From NCBI RefSeq assembly GCF_000973085.1, contig NZ_CP011280.1, forward strand, positions 148,641 through 212,640: 64,000 bases of DNA, read 5' to 3'. The notes under the pieces are model-generated. The model saw only the letters and a program-made list of their open reading frames with translations, made no database searches and was not told the origin of the DNA. The position numbers and the translations under genes were made by a program. Positions within the stretch are counted from its first letter, which is position 1. The number at the start of each line of letters is the position of its first letter. This DNA is from Sneathia vaginalis. Its GTDB lineage: Bacteria; Fusobacteriota; Fusobacteriia; Fusobacteriales; Leptotrichiaceae. This document shows, one piece after another, positions 19,085 to 27,772 of this stretch.

Positions 19085-20779
19085 ATGGCAACAGAAATAA
19101 TTATGCCAAAACTTGGTGTTGATATGCAAGAAGGGCAAATAATAGAATGGAAGAAAAAGGAAGGCGATGAAGTTAAAGAAGGAGAAATTCTTCTTGAAAT
19201 CATGTCTGATAAAACAAATATGGAATTGGAAGCAGAAGCAACAGGTACATTGATAAAGATATTAAGAAAAGATGGAGAAACAGTTCCAGTAACAGAGGTT
19301 ATAGGGTACATAGGTAAAAAAGGTGAAGTTGTTGGAGAAGAAACTAAACCTGCAGAAGTAAAAGAAGACAAAAAAGAAGAAAAAACAGAAAAAAATGCTA
19401 AAGATTATGATATAATAGTAATAGGTGGAGGACCAGCAGGATACTATTGTGCAATTAGAGCAGCTCAATTAGGAGCTAGGGCATTGGTTATAGAAAAAAT
19501 AGAAGTTGGGGGAACATGTCTAAATAGAGGATGTATTCCTACAAAGACATACCTAAAGAATGCAGAAATAATAGAAAATATACAACATGCTAAAAAAAGA
19601 GGTATAATTCTAAAAGATGAAAAGTATACTGTAGATATGGACAAGACTGTAGATGTTAAGAATAACGTTGTAAAGACATTGACTAATGGAATAAAGGGAC
19701 TATTTAGAAGTTATGGAATAGACTGCATACATGGTGTAGGAAAAGTATTAAAAGATAAGACAGTAGTAGTTGATGATAAGAAGTTTACAGCTGATAAGAT
19801 AGTTATAGCAACAGGATCTAAAGTAAGTAAAATCAATATTCCAGGTATAGAAAGTAAGTTAGTATTAACAAGTGACGATATACTTGAATTAAGACAAGTT
19901 CCAGAATCACTAGGAATTATAGGTGGAGGAGTTGTAGGAGTTGAATTAGCACAAGCCTTTAATTCATTTGGTTCAAATGTAACAATAATAGAAATGTCTG
20001 ATAGAGTAGTTCCATCATGTGATGAAGAAGTATCACAAGTATTGAGAAAATCTCTTGAAAGCAAAGGAATAAAGATATTAACATCAAGCAAGTTAAATTC
20101 TATTGAAGAAAAAGAAGGAAGATTAACATTAAAATTAGAAGGAAAAGAAGATGTTATTGTTGATAAAGCTCTATTATCAATAGGAAGAGTTCCTGAATTA
20201 GAAGGTACAGAAGATTTAGGACTTACTCTTGAAAGAGGAAGAATAAAAGTAGATGAATATATGCAAACTAATATAGAAGGTGTATATGCACCAGGAGATG
20301 TTAATGGTATTAAAATGTTAGCTCATGCAGCATTTAGAATGGGAGAATTAGTTGCAGAAAATGCAATAAAAGGAAATCATAGAAAAGTTAAGTTAGCATC
20401 TACACCAGCAGCTGTATATACAATGCCTGAAATAGGTATGGTTGGTTTAACAGAAACTAAAGCAAGAGAAAAATATGATATTTCAGTAGGTAAATTTAAC
20501 TTTGCAGGTAATGGTAGAGCAATAGCATCAGATGAAACAGCAGGATTTGTTAAAGTTATTGCAGATAAAAAATATGGTGAAATATTAGGAGTTCATATTA
20601 TAGGGCCAGCAGCAGCTGAAATAATAAATGAAGCAGCTACATTAATGGAAATGGAAATTACGGTAGATGAAGTAGCAAAAACTATTCATGGTCATCCAAC
20701 TTTCTCAGAAGCTTTATACGAAGCATGCCTTGATGTTTTAGGTGAAGCAATACATTTACCAAAGAAAATTAATAAATAA
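19085..20779 (+). CDS. lpdA: Dihydrolipoyl dehydrogenase (E3) with N-terminal lipoyl domain
   Basis: E3 reoxidises dihydrolipoyl groups, passing electrons to NAD. Residues 1-80 are a lipoyl domain with the lipoylation site Lys43 in MSDKTNM; a charged linker (about 85-106) follows. The flavoprotein starts with the FAD-binding GGGPAG near residue 114, the redox disulfide Cys145/Cys150 in GGTCLNRGCIPTK, a second Rossmann motif GGGVVGVE near 280, and the C-terminal catalytic HGHPTFSEALYEA. At 564 residues it is about 90 longer than plain E3 because of the lipoyl domain. With E2 lacking one, this domain must visit E1, E2 and E3 active sites. Confidence 0.96.
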   Translation: MATEIIMPKLGVDMQEGQIIEWKKKEGDEVKEGEILLEIMSDKTNMELEAEATGTLIKILRKDGETVPVTEVIGYIGKKGEVVGEETKPAEVKEDKKEEKTEKNAKDYDIIVIGGGPAGYYCAIRAAQLGARALVIEKIEVGGTCLNRGCIPTKTYLKNAEIIENIQHAKKRGIILKDEKYTVDMDKTVDVKNNVVKTLTNGIKGLFRSYGIDCIHGVGKVLKDKTVVVDDKKFTADKIVIATGSKVSKINIPGIESKLVLTSDDILELRQVPESLGIIGGGVVGVELAQAFNSFGSNVTIIEMSDRVVPSCDEEVSQVLRKSLESKGIKILTSSKLNSIEEKEGRLTLKLEGKEDVIVDKALLSIGRVPELEGTEDLGLTLERGRIKVDEYMQTNIEGVYAPGDVNGIKMLAHAAFRMGELVAENAIKGNHRKVKLASTPAAVYTMPEIGMVGLTETKAREKYDISVGKFNFAGNGRAIASDETAGFVKVIADKKYGEILGVHIIGPAAAEIINEAATLMEMEITVDEVAKTIHGHPTFSEALYEACLDVLGEAIHLPKKINK

Positions 20780-20793
20780 AAGAGGTTATATCA

Positions 20794-21786
20794 ATGAAAT
20801 ATATAGTTAGTAAGACAAATGATACACATTTTAATATGGCAATGGAAGAATATTGCTTTAAAAAATTAACTGATGAAGAAGAAATATTTATACTTTGGAT
20901 TAATCAACCATCAATAATTATAGGTAAACATCAAAATGCAATTGAAGAAATTAATGCTGAATATGTAAGAGAAAATAATATATGTGTTGCAAGAAGAGTT
21001 TCAGGTGGTGGAGCAGTCTATCATGATTTAAATAATTTAAATTATACTATTATTTCATCAAAAGTAGGAAATGAAGCATTTGATTTTAAAACATTCTCAC
21101 AACCAGTAATAAACGTACTAAAAAAATTAGGTGTAAATGCAGAATTTACAGGAAGAAATGATATACAAATAGATAGTAAAAAGATTTGTGGTAATGCTCA
21201 AGCATATTTTAATGGAAGAATGATGCATCATGGTTGTCTTTTATTCAATGTTGATTTAACTGTTTTAACAAAAGCACTTAAAGTATCAAAAGATAAGATA
21301 GAATCTAAGGGTATAAAGTCAGTTAGAAGTAGAGTGACTAACATATTAGATGAGTTACCTAAAAAAATTACAATAAAGCAATTTATGAATATGATACTAG
21401 ATGAAATGAAGAGTACTAATAAAGATTTTACTGAATATGTATTTACAGATAAACAATTAGAAGAAATAAAGCACGCAAGAGATACTAAACAAGCTACATG
21501 GGACTGGGTATATGGTAAGGCACCAGACTATAATATAAAAAGAGGAGTTAAGTACCCATCTGGTAAAATTACTACATATGCAGATGTGCAAGGTTCAGTT
21601 ATTAAAAATATTAAAATATATGGAGATTTCTTTGGTATTAATGATGTTGATGATATTGAAAAGGTCCTAATAGGTAGAAAATATACTTATGAAGATGTAC
21701 TAGATGCCTTAAAAGACATTGATATATCAAAATACTTCTTGGGAATGACAAAAGAAGAAGTCGCAAAAGCAATATGTGAAATATAG
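20794..21786 (+). CDS. lplA: Lipoate--protein ligase
   Basis: Attaches free lipoate to lipoyl-domain lysines using ATP. The 330-residue length fits the two-domain LplA type. Motifs include FNMAMEEYCF near residue 14, the signature RRVSGGGAVYHD near 69, and GRNDIQIDSKKICGNAQ near 125 with the catalytic lysine. It sits 14 bases after the E3 gene, so its target is almost certainly the E3 lipoyl domain. No lipoate synthase gene is seen, which suggests scavenging, though it may lie outside the window. Confidence 0.95.
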   Translation: MKYIVSKTNDTHFNMAMEEYCFKKLTDEEEIFILWINQPSIIIGKHQNAIEEINAEYVRENNICVARRVSGGGAVYHDLNNLNYTIISSKVGNEAFDFKTFSQPVINVLKKLGVNAEFTGRNDIQIDSKKICGNAQAYFNGRMMHHGCLLFNVDLTVLTKALKVSKDKIESKGIKSVRSRVTNILDELPKKITIKQFMNMILDEMKSTNKDFTEYVFTDKQLEEIKHARDTKQATWDWVYGKAPDYNIKRGVKYPSGKITTYADVQGSVIKNIKIYGDFFGINDVDDIEKVLIGRKYTYEDVLDALKDIDISKYFLGMTKEEVAKAICEI

Positions 21787-21799
21787 GAAGGGGATATCT

Positions 21800-22192
21800 A
21801 TGAAATTAACAGAAGAAATGAAGAAAATGTTTTCTGAACAGTTACCAATAATAGCAACTGTAAATGAAGATTTAACAGCCAATGTAGGTCCTAAAAGATC
21901 AGGAAGAGTTTATGATGATGAAACTATAATATTTAATGAAAATACAGCAGGTAGAACAGAAAGAAATATTGAAAGAACAGGAAATGCTACAATAATAATA
22001 GTTGATCGTGAAAAACTAGATGGTTACAGATTTGTTGGTAAAGCAAAAGTATACAAAGAAGGAAAATACTACGAAGAAGCAAAAAAATGGGCAGAAGGTA
22101 AAATGGGAGTACCAAAAGCTGTAACAGTCATAAAGATTGAAAGAATAGACACATTAAAATCAGGTCCTACTGCTGGGCAAGAAATTAAATAA
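21800..22192 (+). CDS. Pyridoxamine 5'-phosphate oxidase-like flavin-binding protein
   Basis: A 130-residue split-barrel protein of the PNPOx-like family. It shows MKLTEEMKKMFSEQLPIIATVNEDLTANVGPKRSG followed by a strand-rich core and VTVIKIERID near the end. Such proteins bind FMN or related cofactors; their substrates are usually unknown. ATG at 21800 is chosen because AGGAAGGGG (21786-21793) precedes it. An in-frame GTG at 21776 would overlap lplA and lacks a site. It closes the pyruvate dehydrogenase operon. Confidence 0.8.
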   Translation: MKLTEEMKKMFSEQLPIIATVNEDLTANVGPKRSGRVYDDETIIFNENTAGRTERNIERTGNATIIIVDREKLDGYRFVGKAKVYKEGKYYEEAKKWAEGKMGVPKAVTVIKIERIDTLKSGPTAGQEIK

Positions 22193-22201
22193 TTGTATGA
22201 C

Positions 22202-22232
22202 AAAATAGCTAGCTAGAAACTAGCTATTTTTT
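22202..22232 (+). terminator. Terminator of the pyruvate dehydrogenase operon
   Basis: An 11-bp perfect stem (AAAATAGCTAG 22202-22212 with CTAGCTATTTT 22220-22230) followed by T's. Confidence 0.88.
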
Positions 22233-22236
22233 GTGA

Positions 22237-22242
22237 TATAAT
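22237..22242 (+). promoter_or_regulatory. Probable -10 element upstream of the decayed fragment and glpX
   Basis: A perfect TATAAT lies right after the terminator. The -35 region (about 22214-22219) is inside the terminator hairpin and matches poorly. A transcript from here would cover the fragment and glpX. Confidence 0.45.
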
Positions 22243-22265
22243 AAAAAAAAGAATGAAGGTAATAC

Positions 22266-22412
22266 ATGTTTAATGAAGTTATGTATAAACTAAATGAATT
22301 GGGTATAAAAGTTCATAGAAGGTGTGAGAACTAAGACTATGTTTTTGACTATCTCTATTTGGCTTATTAAATAATATAGGATATGAATTAAAAATAATAG
22401 AACTTTAAATGT
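22266..22412 (+). pseudogene. Short decayed gene fragment upstream of glpX
   Basis: An ATG at 22266 with a GAAGG site upstream opens a 22-codon frame (MFNEVMYKLNELGIKVHRRCEN) that stops at TAA. Downstream, other frames continue protein-like stretches such as LLNNIGYELKIIEL up to about 22406. That pattern suggests a small gene broken by frameshifts and stops. The parent family is not recognised; the 22-codon frame could also be a genuine small ORF. Confidence 0.35.
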
Positions 22413-22421
22413 GGAGGAAAG

Positions 22422-23444
22422 ATGAAAAGAGAATTAGCATTGGAATTTGCTAGAGTTACTGAAGCTGCAGCATTAGCAGCATACAAGTGGATAGGTAGAG
22501 GTAATAAAGAGGCTGCAGATCAAGCTGGTGTTGATGCAATGAGAACAATTTTTAATAGAATTAAGATTGATGGAGAAATAGTTATAGGTGAAGGAGAAAT
22601 AGATGAAGCACCTATGCTATACATAGGCGAAAAAGTAGGGCTAAAAGATAAAGATGTTAGCTATGAAAAAGTTGATATAGCAGTAGATCCAATAGAAGGT
22701 ACAAGAATGACAGCACTAGCTCAATCAAATGCTTTAGCTGTATTAGCAGTTGCTAAGGGAGGAACATTCTTAAAAGCTCCTGATATGTATATGGAAAAAT
22801 TAATAGTAGGTCCAGAAGCTAAAGGGCTAATAGATTTATCAAAACCCCTTATAGAAAACATTGAAATAGTAGCTAAGGCTAAGAATAAGAAGGTAACAGA
22901 TTTAATGATAGTAGTGCTAGATAAACCAAGACATAAAAAGATTATACAAGATTTACAAGAAAGAGGTATAAAGGTGTATGCACTTCCTGATGGTGATGTT
23001 GCAGGATCAATATTAACTTGTATGCCAGATTCAGAAGCAGATATGCTATATGGTATAGGTGGAGCTCCAGAAGGAGTAATATCTGCTGCTGTAATTAAAG
23101 TTATGGGTGGAGATATGCAAGCAAGACTTAAATTAAGATCAGAAGTTAAAGGAATATCACTTGAAAATGATAAGATTTCTAACTTTGAAAAAGCGAGATG
23201 CGAAAAAAGAGGATTGCATGTAGGAGATGTTTTAACATTAAAAGACTTAGTTAATACAGATGAAATAATATTTTCAGCAACTGGAGTAACTAGTGGAGAT
23301 TTATTAGAAGGTGTTAAAAGAAAAGGCGATATAGCTAGAACCCAAACCTTATTAGTCAGAGGTTCATCTAAAACAATTAGATATATTAATTCAATACATA
23401 ATTTGAATTACAAAGATCCAAATATTAGTCACTTAGTTAAGTAG
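22422..23444 (+). CDS. glpX: Fructose-1,6-bisphosphatase, class II
   Basis: Hydrolyses fructose-1,6-bisphosphate to fructose-6-phosphate in gluconeogenesis. The 340-residue protein shows the class II signatures: RVTEAAALAAYKWIGRGNK near residue 12, GEGEIDEAPMLYIGE near 56, the metal-binding DPIEGT near 89, and YGIGGAPEGVISAA near 210. GGAGG lies before the ATG. It seems to be a single-gene unit ending at the 23446-23474 terminator. Confidence 0.96.
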   Translation: MKRELALEFARVTEAAALAAYKWIGRGNKEAADQAGVDAMRTIFNRIKIDGEIVIGEGEIDEAPMLYIGEKVGLKDKDVSYEKVDIAVDPIEGTRMTALAQSNALAVLAVAKGGTFLKAPDMYMEKLIVGPEAKGLIDLSKPLIENIEIVAKAKNKKVTDLMIVVLDKPRHKKIIQDLQERGIKVYALPDGDVAGSILTCMPDSEADMLYGIGGAPEGVISAAVIKVMGGDMQARLKLRSEVKGISLENDKISNFEKARCEKRGLHVGDVLTLKDLVNTDEIIFSATGVTSGDLLEGVKRKGDIARTQTLLVRGSSKTIRYINSIHNLNYKDPNISHLVK

Positions 23445-23445
23445 T

Positions 23446-23474
23446 GGGGAAAGTTATAAAGCTTTTCCCTTTTT
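23446..23474 (+). terminator. Terminator after glpX
   Basis: GGGGAAAG (23446-23453) pairs with CTTTTCCC (23462-23469) including one G-U pair, followed by T's. Confidence 0.8.
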
Positions 23475-23476
23475 AA

Positions 23477-23505
23477 TTGTAAGAAATGTCTAAATAGTGT
23501 ATAAT
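23477..23505 (+). promoter_or_regulatory. Promoter of the mnmA-to-formate-channel gene run
   Basis: TTGTAA (23477-23482), 17 bases and a perfect TATAAT (23500-23505) lie 25 bases before mnmA. I see no comparable promoter within the next ~13.7 kb of tightly packed genes. Confidence 0.65.
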
Positions 23506-23530
23506 AAAAATAAAAACGGAGTAATTATTT

Positions 23531-24613
23531 ATGAATAAAAAAGTTGTTGTAGGTATGTCTGGAGGAGTAGATTCTTCTGTAACAGCCTTACTTTTGAAAC
23601 AACAAGGTTATGATGTAATAGGTGTTTTTATGAAAAACTGGGAAGAAAAAGACGATAATGGAGTTTGTACCAGTGAAAATGACTATTTAGACGCACAAAA
23701 GGTAGCAGAAAGCATAGGTATTCCTTGTTATTCAGTAAATTTTGTTAAAGAATACTGGGATAGAGTCTTTCAATATTTCTTAGATGAGTATAAAAAAGGG
23801 AGAACACCTAATCCAGATGTTATGTGTAATAAGGAAATAAAGTTTAAGGCATTTCTTGATTATGCAATGAGCTTGGGTGCTGATTATGTTGCAACAGGTC
23901 ATTATGCAAAGGTTATACACAGTGATAAAGGAGCTATACTTTTACGTGGTATAGATGATAATAAAGATCAATCATATTTTTTATCAGAATTATCAAAAGA
24001 ACAATTAGAAAAAGTATTATTTCCATTAGGAGATTATATTAAACCTGAAATAAGGGAAATTGCAAAGAAGTATAATTTAGCAACAGCAAACAAGAAAGAC
24101 AGTACAGGTATTTGCTTTATAGGTGAAAGAGACTTTAATAAGTTTTTAAGTCAATACTTACCTTCAAAAGCAGGTAACATTGTTGATAACAAAGGTAAAA
24201 TATTAGGAAGACATAGTGGACTTATGTACTATACTATAGGTCAAAGAAAAGGTATAGGTATAGGGAATAGCAAAGAAGGAAATGGACAACCATATTTTGT
24301 TGCAGATAAGAATTTAAAGACAAATGAATTAATAGTCTCACAAGGGGATACAAGTATACTTTATTCCAAAGGATTGATTACAAATGAGTTCAATATTATT
24401 AACACTGAACTAGTAAGTTTTCCACTAAGATGTACTGTTAAATTTAGATATAGACAAAAGGACGTATCAGCAACTATGTATAAACTAGATGATGGAAGAA
24501 TAAAAGTTTTATTCGATGAAAAACAAAGAGCAGTAACACTAGGTCAAGTGGTTGTTGGATATTTAGGAAATATTTGCATCGGTGGAGGAGCAATAGATGA
24601 GATTATAAAATAG
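23531..24613 (+). CDS. mnmA: tRNA-specific 2-thiouridylase MnmA
   Basis: Thiolates U34 of tRNA-Lys, -Glu and -Gln. The 360-residue protein has the PP-loop GMSGGVDSS near residue 8 and the two catalytic cysteines in the expected settings: Cys99 ([11 protein letters not shown]) and Cys195 ([12 protein letters not shown]), with GHYAK and DNKDQSYFL between them. It leads a long run of closely packed plus-strand genes, and the next gene starts 11 bases later. Confidence 0.96.
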   Translation: MNKKVVVGMSGGVDSSVTALLLKQQGYDVIGVFMKNWEEKDDNGVCTSENDYLDAQKVAESIGIPCYSVNFVKEYWDRVFQYFLDEYKKGRTPNPDVMCNKEIKFKAFLDYAMSLGADYVATGHYAKVIHSDKGAILLRGIDDNKDQSYFLSELSKEQLEKVLFPLGDYIKPEIREIAKKYNLATANKKDSTGICFIGERDFNKFLSQYLPSKAGNIVDNKGKILGRHSGLMYYTIGQRKGIGIGNSKEGNGQPYFVADKNLKTNELIVSQGDTSILYSKGLITNEFNIINTELVSFPLRCTVKFRYRQKDVSATMYKLDDGRIKVLFDEKQRAVTLGQVVVGYLGNICIGGGAIDEIIK

Positions 24614-24624
24614 GAGATGAGCTT

Positions 24625-26421
24625 ATGTTTTGGGATATTTTCTTTAAAAAGAGTAGTGATAAGGATGACGAACAAAAAGAATATATAGACATAATCGATG
24701 ATAAAGGGAAAAAAGTAAGTGTAGATAAAAAAATATGGCTAAAAAGAATGAAAGAAAAATTAGATGAGAATAAGAATAATATTACAAAAGAATGTGATAT
24801 TTTAGAAACAGCTATAGGATATGGATTATCACTTGATGTTGTTGAATATTGTATGAAATTATACAATGAGAATAAGAGCAATCAAAGATGTGTTGATTTA
24901 ATTTTTCAATGCTATATGAATAACAATATGTATAAAGAAGCAGTAGAAGTATATGAAACATACTTAAATGCAGGATATCCATTTAATTATGCAATGTATT
25001 ATGATTTAGCTATAGCACAAGAAAAAAATAGAGATTATAAGTCAATGGAAAAAAACTTATTTATGTCATTTACAAATAATAATAACTACATAAAGGCTAT
25101 AGATAAATTAAAAGACTATATGAAAGGTCAAGGAGACGACTTCTACTATGAATGGTTGAGTAATTTAGCACAAAATTCTAAGTCATGGTATCTTTATATG
25201 GAATTAGCAAAAGTAGAATATGATAGAGGTAATTTAGACGAAGGTATAAAGAATTTATTGAAGAGTTTAGATTTACATACTAGCGATAAGCATATTTTGA
25301 AAGTAGCAAATATACTTTTATCAAATAAGAGATATACTGAATTTGAAAACTACATTATTCCAAAATATGATGTTAATTCAGATAATATTAATTTGCACCA
25401 AGCAGTGCTTAATTTCTACTTTAAAGACAACCAATGTGATAAGGGATTAGAATTATTACACAAGCTATATTTAAATAATATACAAAATGAATTTTTTGCA
25501 GATTACGAAAAGCAATTTTTAAAGAAAAAATTAAAAATAGAAAACCCATCTAAGTATGATAGCATGATAAATGAAAAAGGTTGGGGTAAACTAAAAAGTA
25601 TAGGAATAAAAGGACCATTAAATACACTTTTATTTAAAACAACACAAGTAAATAGAACAGGTAAGAGTGTTTTATTACTACCATTTGAATTAAATTCGAG
25701 TATAAGAGTTCCAGAAAAGGTTAAAGATTTTTCTAAAAATATACATATATTCTTAAATGAAAGAATAAGTCTTTTAACTAATTTAAGAAATATGGCTTTA
25801 TTTATGTATGATGATTTAGGTACATATGTGTGTAGAAAACCATATTCTGATGAATATTTTGCGAAAATAAAGGAAAGCAACCCTAAACTTGACATGGTAT
25901 TAACAGGACAAGTAAAAGTCTTAGATGAAAATGGTACATTTGAGTTTAAAATTTTTACTTACGACTTAAATGAAAAACAAAAGGTTGATAGATTTATTAT
26001 AAAGACAAGTAGTGAGGTTTACAACCAAGTTATAAGTAAATTCTTTAATACAACACTTAAGGTATTATCTGAAACAAATGGTGAAAGTGTTGAAATAACT
26101 GATAAGAGATTTATGGAATATTATACAGATTATATTGACATTGTATTAAATGTAAATAAATATAATGAATATAGAATATATGAAACAGATAGAGTGTTGA
26201 AGTATTGCTTGAATTATTGTACTGAAAATAAGATAAGCATGGCACTATCTCTTATATATAAACAATCAAAAGTCTTACCAGAAGTAAAAGAAAAATACAA
26301 ACAAATAATTTATAATGAAATAGCCAAGGGAACTTATAAAGAAGAAATAGTTAAACAATTTAATCTTGTTTATGGAGAAAATAAAGATGAAAACAATATT
26401 GAAACAAATGAAGAAAATTAA
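24625..26421 (+). CDS. Large uncharacterised TPR-like helical-repeat protein
   Basis: A 598-residue protein with no recognised catalytic motif. Residues about 60-330 are a series of helix pairs of roughly 34 residues, with alternating Ala/Tyr/Leu positions resembling tetratricopeptide repeats (for example the stretch around YKEAVEVYETYLNAGYP and ELAKVEYDRGNLDEGIKNLLKSL). A mixed alpha/beta region follows (about 345-490), then another helical part. No signal peptide or membrane segment is seen, so it is probably a cytoplasmic scaffold. The gene lies between mnmA and a membrane protein whose start overlaps its end. Confidence 0.6.
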   Translation: MFWDIFFKKSSDKDDEQKEYIDIIDDKGKKVSVDKKIWLKRMKEKLDENKNNITKECDILETAIGYGLSLDVVEYCMKLYNENKSNQRCVDLIFQCYMNNNMYKEAVEVYETYLNAGYPFNYAMYYDLAIAQEKNRDYKSMEKNLFMSFTNNNNYIKAIDKLKDYMKGQGDDFYYEWLSNLAQNSKSWYLYMELAKVEYDRGNLDEGIKNLLKSLDLHTSDKHILKVANILLSNKRYTEFENYIIPKYDVNSDNINLHQAVLNFYFKDNQCDKGLELLHKLYLNNIQNEFFADYEKQFLKKKLKIENPSKYDSMINEKGWGKLKSIGIKGPLNTLLFKTTQVNRTGKSVLLLPFELNSSIRVPEKVKDFSKNIHIFLNERISLLTNLRNMALFMYDDLGTYVCRKPYSDEYFAKIKESNPKLDMVLTGQVKVLDENGTFEFKIFTYDLNEKQKVDRFIIKTSSEVYNQVISKFFNTTLKVLSETNGESVEITDKRFMEYYTDYIDIVLNVNKYNEYRIYETDRVLKYCLNYCTENKISMALSLIYKQSKVLPEVKEKYKQIIYNEIAKGTYKEEIVKQFNLVYGENKDENNIETNEEN

Positions 26422-26935
26422 TAATATATTAATTTTAATATTCTTTTTGATACTCCTATTTTTAAAATATTATTACATAGAAAAACCTGTAGGTAATATA
26501 TATATAACAGTAGGAGGTTTGCTTTTAACAGTAGTAAGTTACTTATATTTTAACAACATATTAAATGAACTTAATATTGAAAAAAAGTATAAATATATCT
26601 ATTTAGTTATATTAGTATATGCAAATATAATATCAACTATTATAAATGCATCATCATATATAAGTGATATGGTTTACATTAGTGACACTTTTAGATATAT
26701 TGTTATATTTTCAAAAATAACATATGTGCTTATTAGTCTATATCTTGTTAATGAAGCATTTACAAAAAAGAAATATAGAACGTTATCAGTTTTATTCTTC
26801 TTTGTTTCATATTTAAATGTTTGGGAAATATTTGTAAAGTATGAAGCAGTATTAGCGATTATAGCAATATTATTAAATTATGGACTAGAAAGATATGGCA
26901 GAATTATTAATAAGAAAAAAGAGAATAATAAGTAA
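26387..26935 (+). CDS. Small integral membrane protein of unknown function
   Basis: A 182-residue protein with about five membrane segments spread from residue 13 to residue 172 and a basic tail. No family is recognised. The ATG at 26387 is preferred because GGAG (26374-26377) sits 9 bases upstream; other in-frame starts exist at TTG 26366, ATG 26372 and ATG 26408. Its first part lies inside the end of the TPR-like gene, and its end overlaps the alanine racemase start by 41 bases, implying tight translational coupling. Confidence 0.6.
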   Translation: MKTILKQMKKINNILILIFFLILLFLKYYYIEKPVGNIYITVGGLLLTVVSYLYFNNILNELNIEKKYKYIYLVILVYANIISTIINASSYISDMVYISDTFRYIVIFSKITYVLISLYLVNEAFTKKKYRTLSVLFFFVSYLNVWEIFVKYEAVLAIIAILLNYGLERYGRIINKKKENNK

Positions 26936-27761
26936 TTTAAATAAATTAAAAGAATATTCACCTAATAATATATACGTTTTAAAGGCAAATGCTTATGGCT
27001 TAGGTATAGAAAATATTGTAAGTATATTAAAAGAGCAAAATGAAGATTTTTTTGCAGTTAGCAATATAGAAGAAGCTATGAGAGTAAGAAAAATAGACAG
27101 TGAATGTAGGGTGTTGATACTAGGAGATGTTGATAAAAAAGATATAGATTTAGTGAAGACATATAATTTTGAGCCAACTCTATTTTCCCAAAAACAAATG
27201 GAAAAATACAGGGGACTTAGAGTACACGTTTCATTTAATACAGGACTTAATAGATTAGGATTTGATGAGTATGTTGATTATCCTAATATATTAAGTGTTT
27301 ATTCACATATATCTGATGCGTTTAATAAGAAAAGAGTAATGGATCAAGTGAATAGATTTGATGAAATTTGTAAAAATTATACCAACGTAAAAAAACATCT
27401 TTTTTCAACAGAAGCAATGCTATTATACCCGAACAAATATGATTATTGTCGTATAGGAATGGGACTTTACGGATTTAATGAAGGCTTTTTAAAGGCAAGT
27501 GTTTTAAAAGTTAAAGTTTTGCAAAAAAGAAGTATAAAAAAAGGTGAATATATTTTTTATGGAAGTAAGAATATAGCTAAAAAAGATATGGATATAGCTA
27601 TATTAGAATTGGGGTATAAGGACATAAATATACAAAATGCTTGTATGGATATGATGTATATGCCTATTACAGAAGACATAGGTGATTATGTATATATAGA
27701 CATAGATTCAGAAAAACAACTTGCAAGTTTGTCACCATATATAAAAAGAACATTAATATAG
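26895..27761 (+). CDS. alr: Compact alanine racemase
   Basis: A PLP enzyme that makes D-alanine for peptidoglycan. The PLP lysine is Lys30 in VLKANAYGLG. Further marks are FNTGLNRLGF near 114, YCRIGMGLYGF near 184, and Tyr241 in AILELGYKD, matching the second catalytic base. A shortened CMDMMYMPI segment near residue 250 corresponds to the usual CMDQ motif. At 288 residues it is 70-100 shorter than standard enzymes, with shortening spread over the barrel and the C-terminal domain, including loss of the strand before CMD. All key residues remain, so it is probably active. It overlaps the gene before it and is followed at 11 bases by rsmB. Confidence 0.85.
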   Translation: MAELLIRKKRIISNLNKLKEYSPNNIYVLKANAYGLGIENIVSILKEQNEDFFAVSNIEEAMRVRKIDSECRVLILGDVDKKDIDLVKTYNFEPTLFSQKQMEKYRGLRVHVSFNTGLNRLGFDEYVDYPNILSVYSHISDAFNKKRVMDQVNRFDEICKNYTNVKKHLFSTEAMLLYPNKYDYCRIGMGLYGFNEGFLKASVLKVKVLQKRSIKKGEYIFYGSKNIAKKDMDIAILELGYKDINIQNACMDMMYMPITEDIGDYVYIDIDSEKQLASLSPYIKRTLI

Positions 27762-27772
27762 AAAGAGGATAA

